Positions 9,513 through 17,292 of a stretch of 64,000 bases of DNA are shown here, one piece after another. The notes below the pieces were generated by a model, which saw only the letters and a list, made by a program, of their open reading frames with translations, ran no database searches and was not told where the DNA came from. The position numbers and the translations under genes were made by a program. This DNA is from Gluconacetobacter aggeris (GTDB lineage: Bacteria > Pseudomonadota > Alphaproteobacteria > Acetobacterales > Acetobacteraceae), in assembly GCF_014174395.1 (NCBI RefSeq), contig NZ_JABEQD010000008.1:124001-188000 (forward strand). Direction: 5' to 3'. Each line of letters starts with the position of its first letter. Positions within the stretch are counted from its first letter, which is position 1.

Positions 9513-10493
9513 CTATGTCTGCAATGGTTGTTCACCGTACAGCGCGTCTTCCAGCAGGTCCGCGCCCAGCGTCTGATGCAGGCGGAAACCGGGAAGAAGC
9601 CGTTCGGCTGCCGCCAGGACGGCGTCGGAAAACACGCTCAGGGCCGGCGGCAGGGCACGCGACGCCCCCACGATGGCCCCGAAGAAAAACGGAATGCGTA
9701 CATCCAGCGGACGCAGCACCAGGTCGCGGAACGGCATTCCGTACGCAGTAGCCGGATCGACGATCGCAACCCCCAGCCCCTCGCGCGCCAGCGACAACGC
9801 GGTCGCACCGGTATTGGTATCCACGATCGCGCGAGGCGCGATCCTCTCTTTTTCGAAAACGTGGTCCACGCGGTAGCGAAGCTTGAAGGGGTTGGACATG
9901 GTAATCAGCGTGCAGTCGGCAAACGCGCGCAGCGGGATCAGCGGCTTGGCGGCCAGGGGATGGTCGTGGCGCAATGCCGCCACGCACGGAGCCTCGCCCA
10001 CCCATTTCACGCCAAGCCCCGGATAGCTGACCGGAAAGCTGGCCAGCCCGAAATCCGACGCCCCGGTCGCCACCGACTGCGCCACCCTGTCCACGACCGC
10101 AGCCTGAACATGCAGCGACCTGGGCATCAATTCCCGCGGGATGGCAGCCAGCGCCGGGGGAACCAGGCTGACGGCCAGCGCGGAAATGGCGCTGATTTCG
10201 AAAGATGGCGGCTGCCCGCTGCCGATCGCCTCGGCCCGTTCGCGGACATGATGAAAGACATTGACCAGCCTTTCCGCTTCAGGATGGAAACGCAGGGCAT
10301 GTTCCGTCGGTGAAATGCGCGGCCCGTTGCGCACGAACAGCGCGAAGCCAAGGGTGTTTTCCAGCTCCTGGATCAGGCGCGACACGTTGGGCTGCGAACG
10401 ATGCAGCAACCGCGCGGCCCCCGTGACCCCTCCCGCCGTCATGACGGCGCAGAATGCCTCGAGCTGCTTGAAATCCAAGGTTTCCACCGTCAT
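9513..10493 (-). CDS. LysR-type transcriptional regulator
   Basis: A 326-residue LTTR. The N-terminal winged helix reads LDFKQLEAFCAVMTAGGVTG, then LLHRSQPNVSRLIQELE and FALFVRNGPRISPTEHA. The effector domain is of ordinary length. An upstream in-frame ATG at 10523 exists, but the ATG at 10493 (MTVETLDF) gives a standard N-terminus. It is the first gene of the operon with the monooxygenase and MHS transporter. It faces the CMD/AhpD pair across 130 bp that contain a LysR-box-like palindrome. It probably controls both directions in response to the transported compound. Confidence 0.9.
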   Translation of the reverse strand: MTVETLDFKQLEAFCAVMTAGGVTGAARLLHRSQPNVSRLIQELENTLGFALFVRNGPRISPTEHALRFHPEAERLVNVFHHVRERAEAIGSGQPPSFEISAISALAVSLVPPALAAIPRELMPRSLHVQAAVVDRVAQSVATGASDFGLASFPVSYPGLGVKWVGEAPCVAALRHDHPLAAKPLIPLRAFADCTLITMSNPFKLRYRVDHVFEKERIAPRAIVDTNTGATALSLAREGLGVAIVDPATAYGMPFRDLVLRPLDVRIPFFFGAIVGASRALPPALSVFSDAVLAAAERLLPGFRLHQTLGADLLEDALYGEQPLQT

Positions 10494-10536
10494 GGCCGCC
10501 AACCTATGCCGAGCGACCGGCATGCGGCAAGGATAA

Positions 10537-10553
10537 AATGCGTTTTCGGCATT
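10537..10553. promoter_or_regulatory. Candidate LysR box in the divergent intergenic region
   Basis: AATGCGTTTTCGGCATT has 5-bp inverted arms (AATGC/GCATT) and lies between the LysR gene (start 10493) and the CMD gene (start 10624). Location and symmetry suit an LTTR recognition site. No second copy was confirmed. Confidence 0.4.
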
Positions 10554-10623
10554 ATAAATATGTTGCCATTACGTTTATGCATGATACATTCCCCAGAACA
10601 AATTTACGGAGCCCGATAGAGCC

Positions 10624-11115
10624 ATGACCATTCGGGATTTTGCCTCCACCCTGGCGGGGCGCGCGTTTTCCGGCCCCGTGGCCGACGCGCTCGCGCAACG
10701 TGGCGATATCTTACGCCTGTCCGAACGCGCGAACGAAGCCGTGATCGCGCCACGCGATCCCGGACGGCTGGATGGCGTCATTCGCCTGGCACTGGCCACG
10801 CGCATGGCCCGCCTTGTCCGCGCCGACGCGGCGGCGGCATCGTACCGCGATCGCCTGATGGCGGTCAGGCCGTCCGCGCGGATGCTGGCGATCGCCGACG
10901 GCGCGCCGCCGGACGACGCGTTCTTGTCCCTGATCGTCGCCTATGCCGACCTGGTGACCCAAACCCCACGCCTTGCCACGCGCAAACATGTCGTCACGCT
11001 GCAGAAGGCCGGGATGACCGATACCGAAATCGTTCAACTGGCCGAACTGATCGCCTGCGTGAACTACCAGACCCGCCTGGGCCTCGGCCTGGCAGCCTTG
11101 CAGGAGACCCAATGA
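10624..11115 (+). CDS. CMD-domain protein (carboxymuconolactone decarboxylase/AhpD superfamily)
   Basis: A 163-residue, all-helical protein of the AhpD/CMD superfamily. The helix DAFLSLIVAYADLVTQTP and the C-terminal GMTDTEIVQLAELIACVNY resemble the helical core, but only one cysteine (LIACVN) stands where AhpD has CxxC. It is therefore unlikely to be a peroxidase by itself. The next gene starts inside its stop codon (ATGA, 11112-11115), implying coupled translation and perhaps a heteromer. From memory the pair resembles the Avi_7170/Avi_7169 families, which sit beside luciferase-like monooxygenases and transporters. Here the neighbour is a flavin monooxygenase operon transcribed the other way. 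Confidence 0.72.
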   Translation: MTIRDFASTLAGRAFSGPVADALAQRGDILRLSERANEAVIAPRDPGRLDGVIRLALATRMARLVRADAAAASYRDRLMAVRPSARMLAIADGAPPDDAFLSLIVAYADLVTQTPRLATRKHVVTLQKAGMTDTEIVQLAELIACVNYQTRLGLGLAALQETQ

Positions 11116-11738
11116 GCACGCCGGTCCATCAATTCACGCTGGCTCCGCTGGACTGGCTGCCCTACGTGCGACCGGTCCGCCTGGCCGACGCCACGGACGC
11201 GCAGCGCGAAGCCATGCGGATAACCCCGTCCAATACCAGGGTTTCGGATTATGTGCTGACACTGGCACATGACCCGGAAACGCTGGCCGTGCGGTCGCCG
11301 CTTTTCAATGCCATCATGTACGGTCAGCAGCGCCCCACGGGGTCGGACGCCACCCCTGGCGGCCTATCGCGCGCCGGACGCGAAATGGGGGCGATCGGCA
11401 CATCCGTCTTCAACCGGTGCATCTATTGCGCCAGCATTCACGCGGCGCGCTTCCTGCAACTGACCAAACGCCGCGACCTGGTCGAACAGATCCTGGCCGA
11501 CGGCCCCGACGCGACGCTGGATGCGGACTGGCAGCCGATCTTCGCCTTTGCCGTGCGCGTGGCCGAAAGCCCGGCGGACCTGTGCAAGGACGATATGGAC
11601 CGCCTGCACGCGATCGGCCTGGATGACCTGGCGATCGTCGATCTTGTTTTATCGGCCGCCGTCTTCGGCTGGGCCAATCGCCTGATGCACACGCTGGGCG
11701 AGGCGATCACCCCGGACGATCCGACTCCCGCCGGGTAG
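11112..11738 (+). CDS. Alkylhydroperoxidase-domain protein (AhpD-like)
   Basis: A 208-residue AhpD-like protein. FNRCIYCASIHAARF holds the CxxCxxxH redox motif of alkylhydroperoxidase D and carboxymuconolactone decarboxylase relatives. It is flanked by the usual helices (GAIGTSVFNR; LVEQILADGPDA). It overlaps the preceding CMD gene by four bases and is probably made with it. The expected role is a thiol-based peroxidase or protection step accompanying oxidation of an organic substrate, matching the divergent monooxygenase operon. Downstream DNA is A/T-rich with no gene until 12092. Confidence 0.8.
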   Translation: MSTPVHQFTLAPLDWLPYVRPVRLADATDAQREAMRITPSNTRVSDYVLTLAHDPETLAVRSPLFNAIMYGQQRPTGSDATPGGLSRAGREMGAIGTSVFNRCIYCASIHAARFLQLTKRRDLVEQILADGPDATLDADWQPIFAFAVRVAESPADLCKDDMDRLHAIGLDDLAIVDLVLSAAVFGWANRLMHTLGEAITPDDPTPAG

Positions 11739-12091
11739 CTTATTTAACTATTTTTTGTCGTTATTTATATTTATAACCAACCTTACGTATTTTATATGGA
11801 CGCACTTCATCCTGTCGTATAATGCTATTCCCGAATGGTAAGACCATAAGAATATGGGAATGAGATTATGAGCCAGGATGCAGAACTGTCATCGACCGGT
11901 CCGCCCGCCCCCGTCCCCACACAAGCGGGGCACACGCGATGGCAGTGCCGTACGGAATGACACGTCATATCGACGCGGCTATATCATTACGATTAACAAA
12001 TGATATTATCATATCTTCCATTATACATGTAATTATAAATAATTTTGTGCACACCAGTCATATAGTAAAACAACTCACGATGGATGCGGGC
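11739..12091. other. A/T-rich intergenic region with nested inverted repeats
   Basis: This 353-bp stretch is much richer in A and T than its surroundings. ATTCCC (11827-11832) pairs with GGGAAT (11856-11861) around a tight ATGGT/ACCAT hairpin (11835-11847), a possible operator or leader structure. A 30-codon frame starts at ATG 11868 (MSQDAELSSTG...) after GGGAATGAG and has no recognisable relative. The region probably holds the promoter for the secreted propeller and TonB receptor genes. Confidence 0.4.
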
Positions 12092-13141
12092 ATGAAAACG
12101 TTATTCGCAGCATTTTCCGTTGCTACATTGACCCTGTGGCCGTTCCCGACCCCGGCCCGCGCCGGGCCCGATACCGCCGCATGGGAACCGCAGGGCGCCG
12201 TGGATTTTCCCGATGTCAAAAGCGGCCCATATTCAGATTATGTGACGACCGACCCCGAGCGGCATCGTGTCTTCACGACGATGCAGGCCAGTCATGAGGT
12301 CGTGGTTAGCGATTACGAAACGCGGACGGTCATCGCGACCATCCCCGGCTTCGGCAATCCGCACGGCGTCGTCTACCGTGCCGATACCGATCGGCTTTAT
12401 GTCTCGGACGGCGCGGGGAAGGTCGATATCTTCGACGGGACGCATTTCACGCATCTGAAGAGCATCGCCCTGCGCGCGGGCGTCGATGGCATCGTCGTCG
12501 ATCCAGGCGACAAAAGACGGATCTATGTCGCCAATGGCGGCGATGATGCGGGCGATCCGCACGCCCATCTGACCGTCATCGATACCGATCGCGACAGCGT
12601 GGCCGGCGACATCGTCTTCGACACGCCGGTCCTCGAGCAGGGTGTGATCGACCATGATGGAGGGGCGCTGTACCTGAACCTGCCCCTGAAGGCCTCGGTC
12701 GCGATCGTCGATCTGCACAGCTTGCGCGTCACCGGGCAGAGAAAGGTGCCTTCCTGCGCCAAGAATATGTCGATCGCGCTGGCCCGCCCGTGGGGGCGGC
12801 TGTTCGTGGCCTGCCGCACCGATTCCATGCACGGCACGATCGTCGCGCTGGACCTGGCGAACAAGGCGCCGCCCACGGTACTGCCCGCCCATGGCTGGAT
12901 CGACAGCCTGTGGCTGGATAATGGGCGGCGGCGGCTGATCGCTTCGTCGGGCGACGGGTTCGTCGAAACATGGCGATATGCGCCCGACGGCACGTTCCGG
13001 AAATATGCCGATACCGACACGTCCATCATGGCGAAGACAAGCTATTTCGACCCCGTGGCCGACCGGTTGTTCGTCTCCGTCCCGCATCTTGGCTTCCCGA
13101 CCGATTATGCGCGGGTTCTGGTCTTCAGCCCTGCCCGCTAG
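12092..13141 (+). CDS. Secreted YVTN-type beta-propeller protein
   Basis: A 349-residue protein with a Sec signal peptide (MKTLFAAFSVATLTLWPFPT, then ARA as the likely cleavage site). The body is a set of about 40-residue blades: VVSDYETRTVIATIPGFGN, PHGVVYRADTDRLYVSDGAG, then KVDIFDGTHF. This is the YncE/YVTN lactonase-like pattern. In-frame starts at 12080 and 12092 both leave a usable signal peptide; MKTLF is the more usual N-terminus. It precedes a second secreted protein and a TonB receptor on the same strand, so it likely acts in the periplasm on or with the receptor's ligand. No catalytic residues can be assigned. Confidence 0.75.
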   Translation: MKTLFAAFSVATLTLWPFPTPARAGPDTAAWEPQGAVDFPDVKSGPYSDYVTTDPERHRVFTTMQASHEVVVSDYETRTVIATIPGFGNPHGVVYRADTDRLYVSDGAGKVDIFDGTHFTHLKSIALRAGVDGIVVDPGDKRRIYVANGGDDAGDPHAHLTVIDTDRDSVAGDIVFDTPVLEQGVIDHDGGALYLNLPLKASVAIVDLHSLRVTGQRKVPSCAKNMSIALARPWGRLFVACRTDSMHGTIVALDLANKAPPTVLPAHGWIDSLWLDNGRRRLIASSGDGFVETWRYAPDGTFRKYADTDTSIMAKTSYFDPVADRLFVSVPHLGFPTDYARVLVFSPAR

Positions 13142-13185
13142 CGCCCGCACGCCCCGCTTGGGGCCATCAGACCGAGGAATCCGTA

Positions 13186-13962
13186 ATGTATACCAGGATA
13201 TTACGCATGAAGTGGGTGGCCGCTGCCCTGGCCTGCCTGGCGGCCCTGCCGGCCCGCGCCGATGCCCCTCAACAGGACGGGCCGACGACGCTTGCCATCT
13301 TCTACCGCGCGAATCCGGCTGACCGGCCCGCTTTTCGCCAGTATCTTCGCGGCAACGAATTGGACCGCCTGGCCGGCTGGAAAAAAGGCGGCATCCTGAA
13401 AGCCTACCAGATTCTGTATAATCCCTATGTCGATGAAAAGACATGGGACGCGGCGCTGCTGCTGGAATTTCCATCCTACAGCCAGGTCGGACAATGGCAA
13501 GATATCGAACAGACCAGCCCCGGCGGCCTGGACAGGCGCGGCCTGGCCCTGGCCCGGCCGATCGAGACGTATTCGCTGGATCTGCGCTGGGCCGAAGGCG
13601 ACGGCGACCCCGACCGGGGTGTCTATTACATCATCAATTATACGGTCGGCAACGATGAGAACTGGAAGAAATGGGACCAGTCCTTCATGGGCTACGGCCT
13701 GCCCCAGATGCACGGCTGGATCCGCGACAAGGTCCTTGTCAGCTACAAGATGTTCACGAACCGTTATGATTCCGGCAGTCGCTGGGACCAGCTTCTGCTC
13801 CTGCATTATCACGATCTGCCGGCGCTGGGACGGCGCGACGCGGAGATGGCAAAGGTCCGGGCCGAACTGGCGAAAGACCCGAATTTCAAGCCGTTGATCG
13901 ACCATACGCACGCCTTCCACACCGAAGGTAACGACATCCTGGCAGTTCCAGTCGTCAAATAG
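13186..13962 (+). CDS. Secreted protein with two similar halves, family not recognised
   Basis: A 258-residue exported protein with signal peptide MKWVAAALACLAALPARADA after a short MYTRILR lead. The mature part contains two related blocks of about 90 residues. Block 1 has FYRANPADRPAFRQYL, GWKKGGILKAYQILYN and WDAALLLEFPSY. Block 2 has YTVGNDENWKKWDQSFM, GWIRDKVLVSYKMFTN and WDQLLLLHYHDL. The spacing of strand, helix and strand suggests two ferredoxin-like (dimeric alpha/beta-barrel) units in tandem, an inference from pattern only. GAGGAAT lies before the ATG at 13186. It sits 44 bp after the propeller gene and 38 bp before the TonB receptor gene, so all three probably form one operon. Confidence 0.6.
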   Translation: MYTRILRMKWVAAALACLAALPARADAPQQDGPTTLAIFYRANPADRPAFRQYLRGNELDRLAGWKKGGILKAYQILYNPYVDEKTWDAALLLEFPSYSQVGQWQDIEQTSPGGLDRRGLALARPIETYSLDLRWAEGDGDPDRGVYYIINYTVGNDENWKKWDQSFMGYGLPQMHGWIRDKVLVSYKMFTNRYDSGSRWDQLLLLHYHDLPALGRRDAEMAKVRAELAKDPNFKPLIDHTHAFHTEGNDILAVPVVK

Positions 13963-14000
13963 CGCGTACCTGCCACTTTCAGAAAACCGGAGTTCTTCCC

Positions 14001-16346
14001 ATGATCGCGCGAAACGATCGAATTCCCAGGGCTGGACGGAACAGCCGCCCCATTCATGTCGTCAATGCCGTTGCGCTCCTGTTGTGGGGGGGCACGGCCT
14101 ATGCCGCCACGCCGAACGCCGGCGACATGCCCCCGGTGCCGCCGGGGCGCGGCCATGCGACACCGACACATAGCCGGGCATCCGCCGAATCCATATCGGT
14201 TACGGGGTCGCACAACGTAACCGGCGGCGGATTGATGGCACGTGAAGTGCTCGCGAAATCCATCAGTTCGGTCGGGCAGGCCTATATCGCCACGCAGAAC
14301 CCGGGCGCGAACTCGCTTCAGCTTGCCCGCCAGCTTCCCGGCGTCACCGTCGCCAGCGGGTCGCCACTGGGCGGGTCCAACGAAATCCATATGAGTTCGC
14401 GCGGGCTGGACCAGCCGGAAATCGGCTATCTTCTCGACGACGTACCGCTGAATTTCGTGCTGACCGGCAATCCGAACATCCAGAGCTGGACCGATTCCGA
14501 GAATATCGAACGTATCAGCTTCGCCCAGGGCGCATCGGATATCCAGGACGCATCCTATTCGGAAGTCGGCGGCTCCTTCGTGCTGAAGACGCGCGATCCA
14601 TCGAAGAGATTCGGTGGCTTTTTCGATGCCTCCTACGGCAGCTACGACACCCATCGCGAATTCATCCGCCTGGATACGGGCGAACTCGGCAATAGCGGCG
14701 TCAGTGCCTATGCCTCGTTTTCCGACGTCATGGGCAACAACTGGCGAGGTCCCGGCGGGCTGGAAAGGCGTCATGTCGATGCCAAGCTCAAGAAAGTCTG
14801 GAATGACCGTGCCTTTTCGTCGATCGGCCTGACCTATGACAACACGCTTTTATATCCCTATATGAAACCCACGCTGGCCCTATGGAAACAGAATGGGATC
14901 AGCAACAATTATTCGGCAACCTATAAGCCTGGTTCAACAAATTATTACAAGACGCTTCCCTACGACTGGGTTCCGCTGGAACTGTCGATGCACAACCAGG
15001 TCACGACCGGCTGGGGCGACCGGATCGAGATCAATCCCTATGTGGCGATCAGCCAAGGTTATGGCGATTCGTCACTACTGACCAACCCGTCGCCGAATTA
15101 TGTCGGTAACCGGCGCTACAATGAAACGCTGTCCGGCCCATCGGAAACCGCGAAGGGGATCAACAGCGCCTCGGTCCAGCGGATCTGGGACGTGTACGAG
15201 GGCGCCAACATGTTCGGCGTCATGAAACGGGGCATCAGCACCACCACGGTGGGCTACTGGGTGCAGAACCAGCATGGCAGCTTCGGTTTCCTGACCCAAC
15301 CCGTGGGCACCAACGGCGTTGCGCTGGACCAGACGGGCCGGGCCTCGTTCGTCTTCAGCGATGGCACCCGCTACTCCACGCAGAATGCCAGTGAAACAAC
15401 CCTCCTGAACTCCCTTTATATTTCGGAGAAGATTTCCATTCTTCAAAACCACCTGACGATAGAGGGCGGCTTCAAGGAAGTTTTCGTCAACCGCTCGTAC
15501 CAGAATTACCTGCCCGGTGGCTCCAATGGATCGATGTTCGAGACACGCCACCTGCCGCGCGTGCAGATCCGCTGGGCGCCCAATGAACATCATCAGGTCT
15601 TCGTCGACGGCACGACGAATTTCATGCTGCCGCCGGGAAATAGTTTCTTCGAGAACTGGCGCCCCGCATCGGGTACGAAGAGCAAGGCCGTCTCCATCCC
15701 GCCCGACGAATATTCGATCGCCGAGGAAATCGGCTACCGTTACACTGGCGCCTTCAATGCCACCGTCACGTTCTTCAATGCCAACATCACCAACCGGCAG
15801 GTCACCACCAGCACCGACCCGACCAATCCCAACGCACCGACGCAGACGGTCAGCGGCGGCGGCCAGACCAACCGAGGCATCGACGGCGAAATCGGCACGC
15901 GCCGCTATTACGGCTTCAGCGCGTATGTTTCGGGCGAATATCTTCATGCCTCGGAGGACAATAATATCCCGTCGGGCGGCCTGTATCTGCCAACCCGGGG
16001 CAAGAGCGCCGTCCGCAGTCCGAAATGGCAGATCGCCTTTACGCTGAACTATGAGCATGGGCCCTTTTTTGCCGATTTCGACATCAAGCATGTCGCCTCG
16101 CAATACTCGACCTTCATGAATGACGAGAAAATGCCGGCCTACACGATCGCAGACCTGGGCCTGGGCTACAGGTTCAAAAATATCGGGCCGCTCCGTGTGC
16201 CCGAATTCAAGCTGAATTTCTCCAATATCGGCGACAACCACTATCTCGCGGGCATCAACAGCGTGACGGGGAACGCCAGCGGGCACCCGACCTATTTCGT
16301 CGGCTCGGGCTTCGGCATGTTCGGCACGATCGCGACGGGCTTCTGA
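14001..16346 (+). CDS. TonB-dependent outer membrane receptor
   Basis: A 781-residue receptor. An N-terminal signal region ending in TAYAATP is followed by a TonB-box-like segment (ESISVTGSHNV) and a plug domain: NSLQLARQLPGVTVASGSP, then EIHMSSRGLDQPEIGYLLDD. The barrel that follows contains aromatic-girdled strands and ends with phenylalanine (GTIATGF), as usual for outer membrane barrels. It imports a bulky ligand, classically an iron chelate, using TonB energy. No FecI/FecR pair is adjacent. Gene order (propeller, two-block protein, receptor, b561 cytochrome) implies a ligand processed in the periplasm and possibly reduced at the inner membrane. Confidence 0.92.
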   Translation: MIARNDRIPRAGRNSRPIHVVNAVALLLWGGTAYAATPNAGDMPPVPPGRGHATPTHSRASAESISVTGSHNVTGGGLMAREVLAKSISSVGQAYIATQNPGANSLQLARQLPGVTVASGSPLGGSNEIHMSSRGLDQPEIGYLLDDVPLNFVLTGNPNIQSWTDSENIERISFAQGASDIQDASYSEVGGSFVLKTRDPSKRFGGFFDASYGSYDTHREFIRLDTGELGNSGVSAYASFSDVMGNNWRGPGGLERRHVDAKLKKVWNDRAFSSIGLTYDNTLLYPYMKPTLALWKQNGISNNYSATYKPGSTNYYKTLPYDWVPLELSMHNQVTTGWGDRIEINPYVAISQGYGDSSLLTNPSPNYVGNRRYNETLSGPSETAKGINSASVQRIWDVYEGANMFGVMKRGISTTTVGYWVQNQHGSFGFLTQPVGTNGVALDQTGRASFVFSDGTRYSTQNASETTLLNSLYISEKISILQNHLTIEGGFKEVFVNRSYQNYLPGGSNGSMFETRHLPRVQIRWAPNEHHQVFVDGTTNFMLPPGNSFFENWRPASGTKSKAVSIPPDEYSIAEEIGYRYTGAFNATVTFFNANITNRQVTTSTDPTNPNAPTQTVSGGGQTNRGIDGEIGTRRYYGFSAYVSGEYLHASEDNNIPSGGLYLPTRGKSAVRSPKWQIAFTLNYEHGPFFADFDIKHVASQYSTFMNDEKMPAYTIADLGLGYRFKNIGPLRVPEFKLNFSNIGDNHYLAGINSVTGNASGHPTYFVGSGFGMFGTIATGF

Positions 16347-16376
16347 CCGCCGAGCCCACATGAGGGGAACAGATCC

Positions 16377-16937
16377 ATGCGGTACGGGATTGGCATTGGA
16401 CCAGATGACGCGATGATCGATGGAGTGAAACAGCCCGAGCGGGGGCGGAGAACCATCCGTCATTCCGCCCCATTGCGGGCGGTCCATTGGTTGACGGTGG
16501 TTCTGGTCGGCTTTCTGTTCGTGTCGAACTGGCTGCGCGAGGCCAGTCCGCACGGCACGGACATTCGGAAATGGTGGTTGCAGAGCCATGAACTGGCGGG
16601 CCTGACGGTCTTTGCCTTGACGTTATGGCGGCTGGGGCTGGCCAAGGCGCCCGGGACCGGGCGGCTGGCACAAGGAGGACATGCGGTATTCTATGCATTT
16701 CTGCTGATTCTGCCGATATTCGGGTTCCTGTGGGCGTGGTTCGGTGCCTCCACGCGGATTGCCTTCTGGACCCTGTCGGCATCAATGCCGCGCAATATGT
16801 TTATGGTCCATGTCGCCAGCATGGTGCATAGCCACCTCGTGGCCTATGTGTTTCTGGCGTTGATTGCAGGGCATGTCCTGGCAGTCTTATGGCATATACT
16901 GGTGCGGCGTGACCGGTTGCTGTCTCGGATGTTGTGA
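16377..16937 (+). CDS. Cytochrome b561-type membrane protein
   Basis: A 186-residue four-helix di-haem b561-type protein: LRAVHWLTVVLVGFLFVSNWL, HELAGLTVFALTLWRLGL, AVFYAFLLILPIFGFLWAWF and HSHLVAYVFLALIAGHVLAVLWH. Candidate haem ligands are the histidines in AVHW, SHEL, HSHL and AGHVL. It follows the TonB receptor by 30 bp and is probably cotranscribed. A role in transferring electrons from quinol to a periplasmic ligand, for example ferric reduction, is inferred. ATG at 16413 (MIDGVKQ) is an alternative start. Confidence 0.85.
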   Translation: MRYGIGIGPDDAMIDGVKQPERGRRTIRHSAPLRAVHWLTVVLVGFLFVSNWLREASPHGTDIRKWWLQSHELAGLTVFALTLWRLGLAKAPGTGRLAQGGHAVFYAFLLILPIFGFLWAWFGASTRIAFWTLSASMPRNMFMVHVASMVHSHLVAYVFLALIAGHVLAVLWHILVRRDRLLSRML

Positions 16938-17027
16938 ACAGCGACGCTTGATGGCCCAAATTCGGGGAGCACGCCAGACAATTCACAGACCTCACTCAAA
17001 ACTGAGGGCACTTTGGTGGGCATGGTC

Positions 17028-17205
17028 ACGCAGTGTACGGCTATCAATGATCAATGATCGCGGCCGTGGGTTCCTCCGCCCGTCCGGACGCGAGGCGCAG
17101 CAACGCCCGCAGATCCTGCGGTGCAGCCTCGGTCATCAGAGTGAGATAAGGAACCACCAGCGACCACTCCTCGTCGCTGACGTCAGACGGATACGGCCTG
17201 CGAGG
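17028..17205 (-). pseudogene. IS5-family transposase remnant, internally deleted
   Basis: On the minus strand the frame reads PYPSDVSDEEWSLVVPYLTL, the standard N-terminus of an IS5-type transposase. It passes without the usual GLRW/APW region straight into LRALLRLASGRAEEPTAAII, normally found about 60 residues later. A 7-bp duplication (CATTGAT) then shifts the frame before SRTLR. Both the middle and the C-terminal catalytic part are missing. No intact ends were found. The gap 16938-17292 holds only this relic. Confidence 0.7.
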
Positions 17206-17292
17206 GCAGAACAGGGCTCATCCAGTTCCATTAGACCCAAGCGTCGCAAAAGTACGTAACACCCTCTAGTGGTTCGAGCACCTTTCACCATG

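Noticed and set aside
8487-10313. Plus-strand open frame of about 600 codons opposite the monooxygenase and LysR genes
   Set aside because: Low-complexity Arg/Gln/His-rich translation, spanning two clear genes on the other strand.
11868-11960. 30-codon frame MSQDAELSSTG before the propeller gene
   Set aside because: No relative recognised and weak ribosome site; kept only as a note in the intergenic entry.
17268-17278. GGTTCGAGC resembling a tRNA T-arm
   Set aside because: No acceptor stem or anticodon arm can be folded around it.
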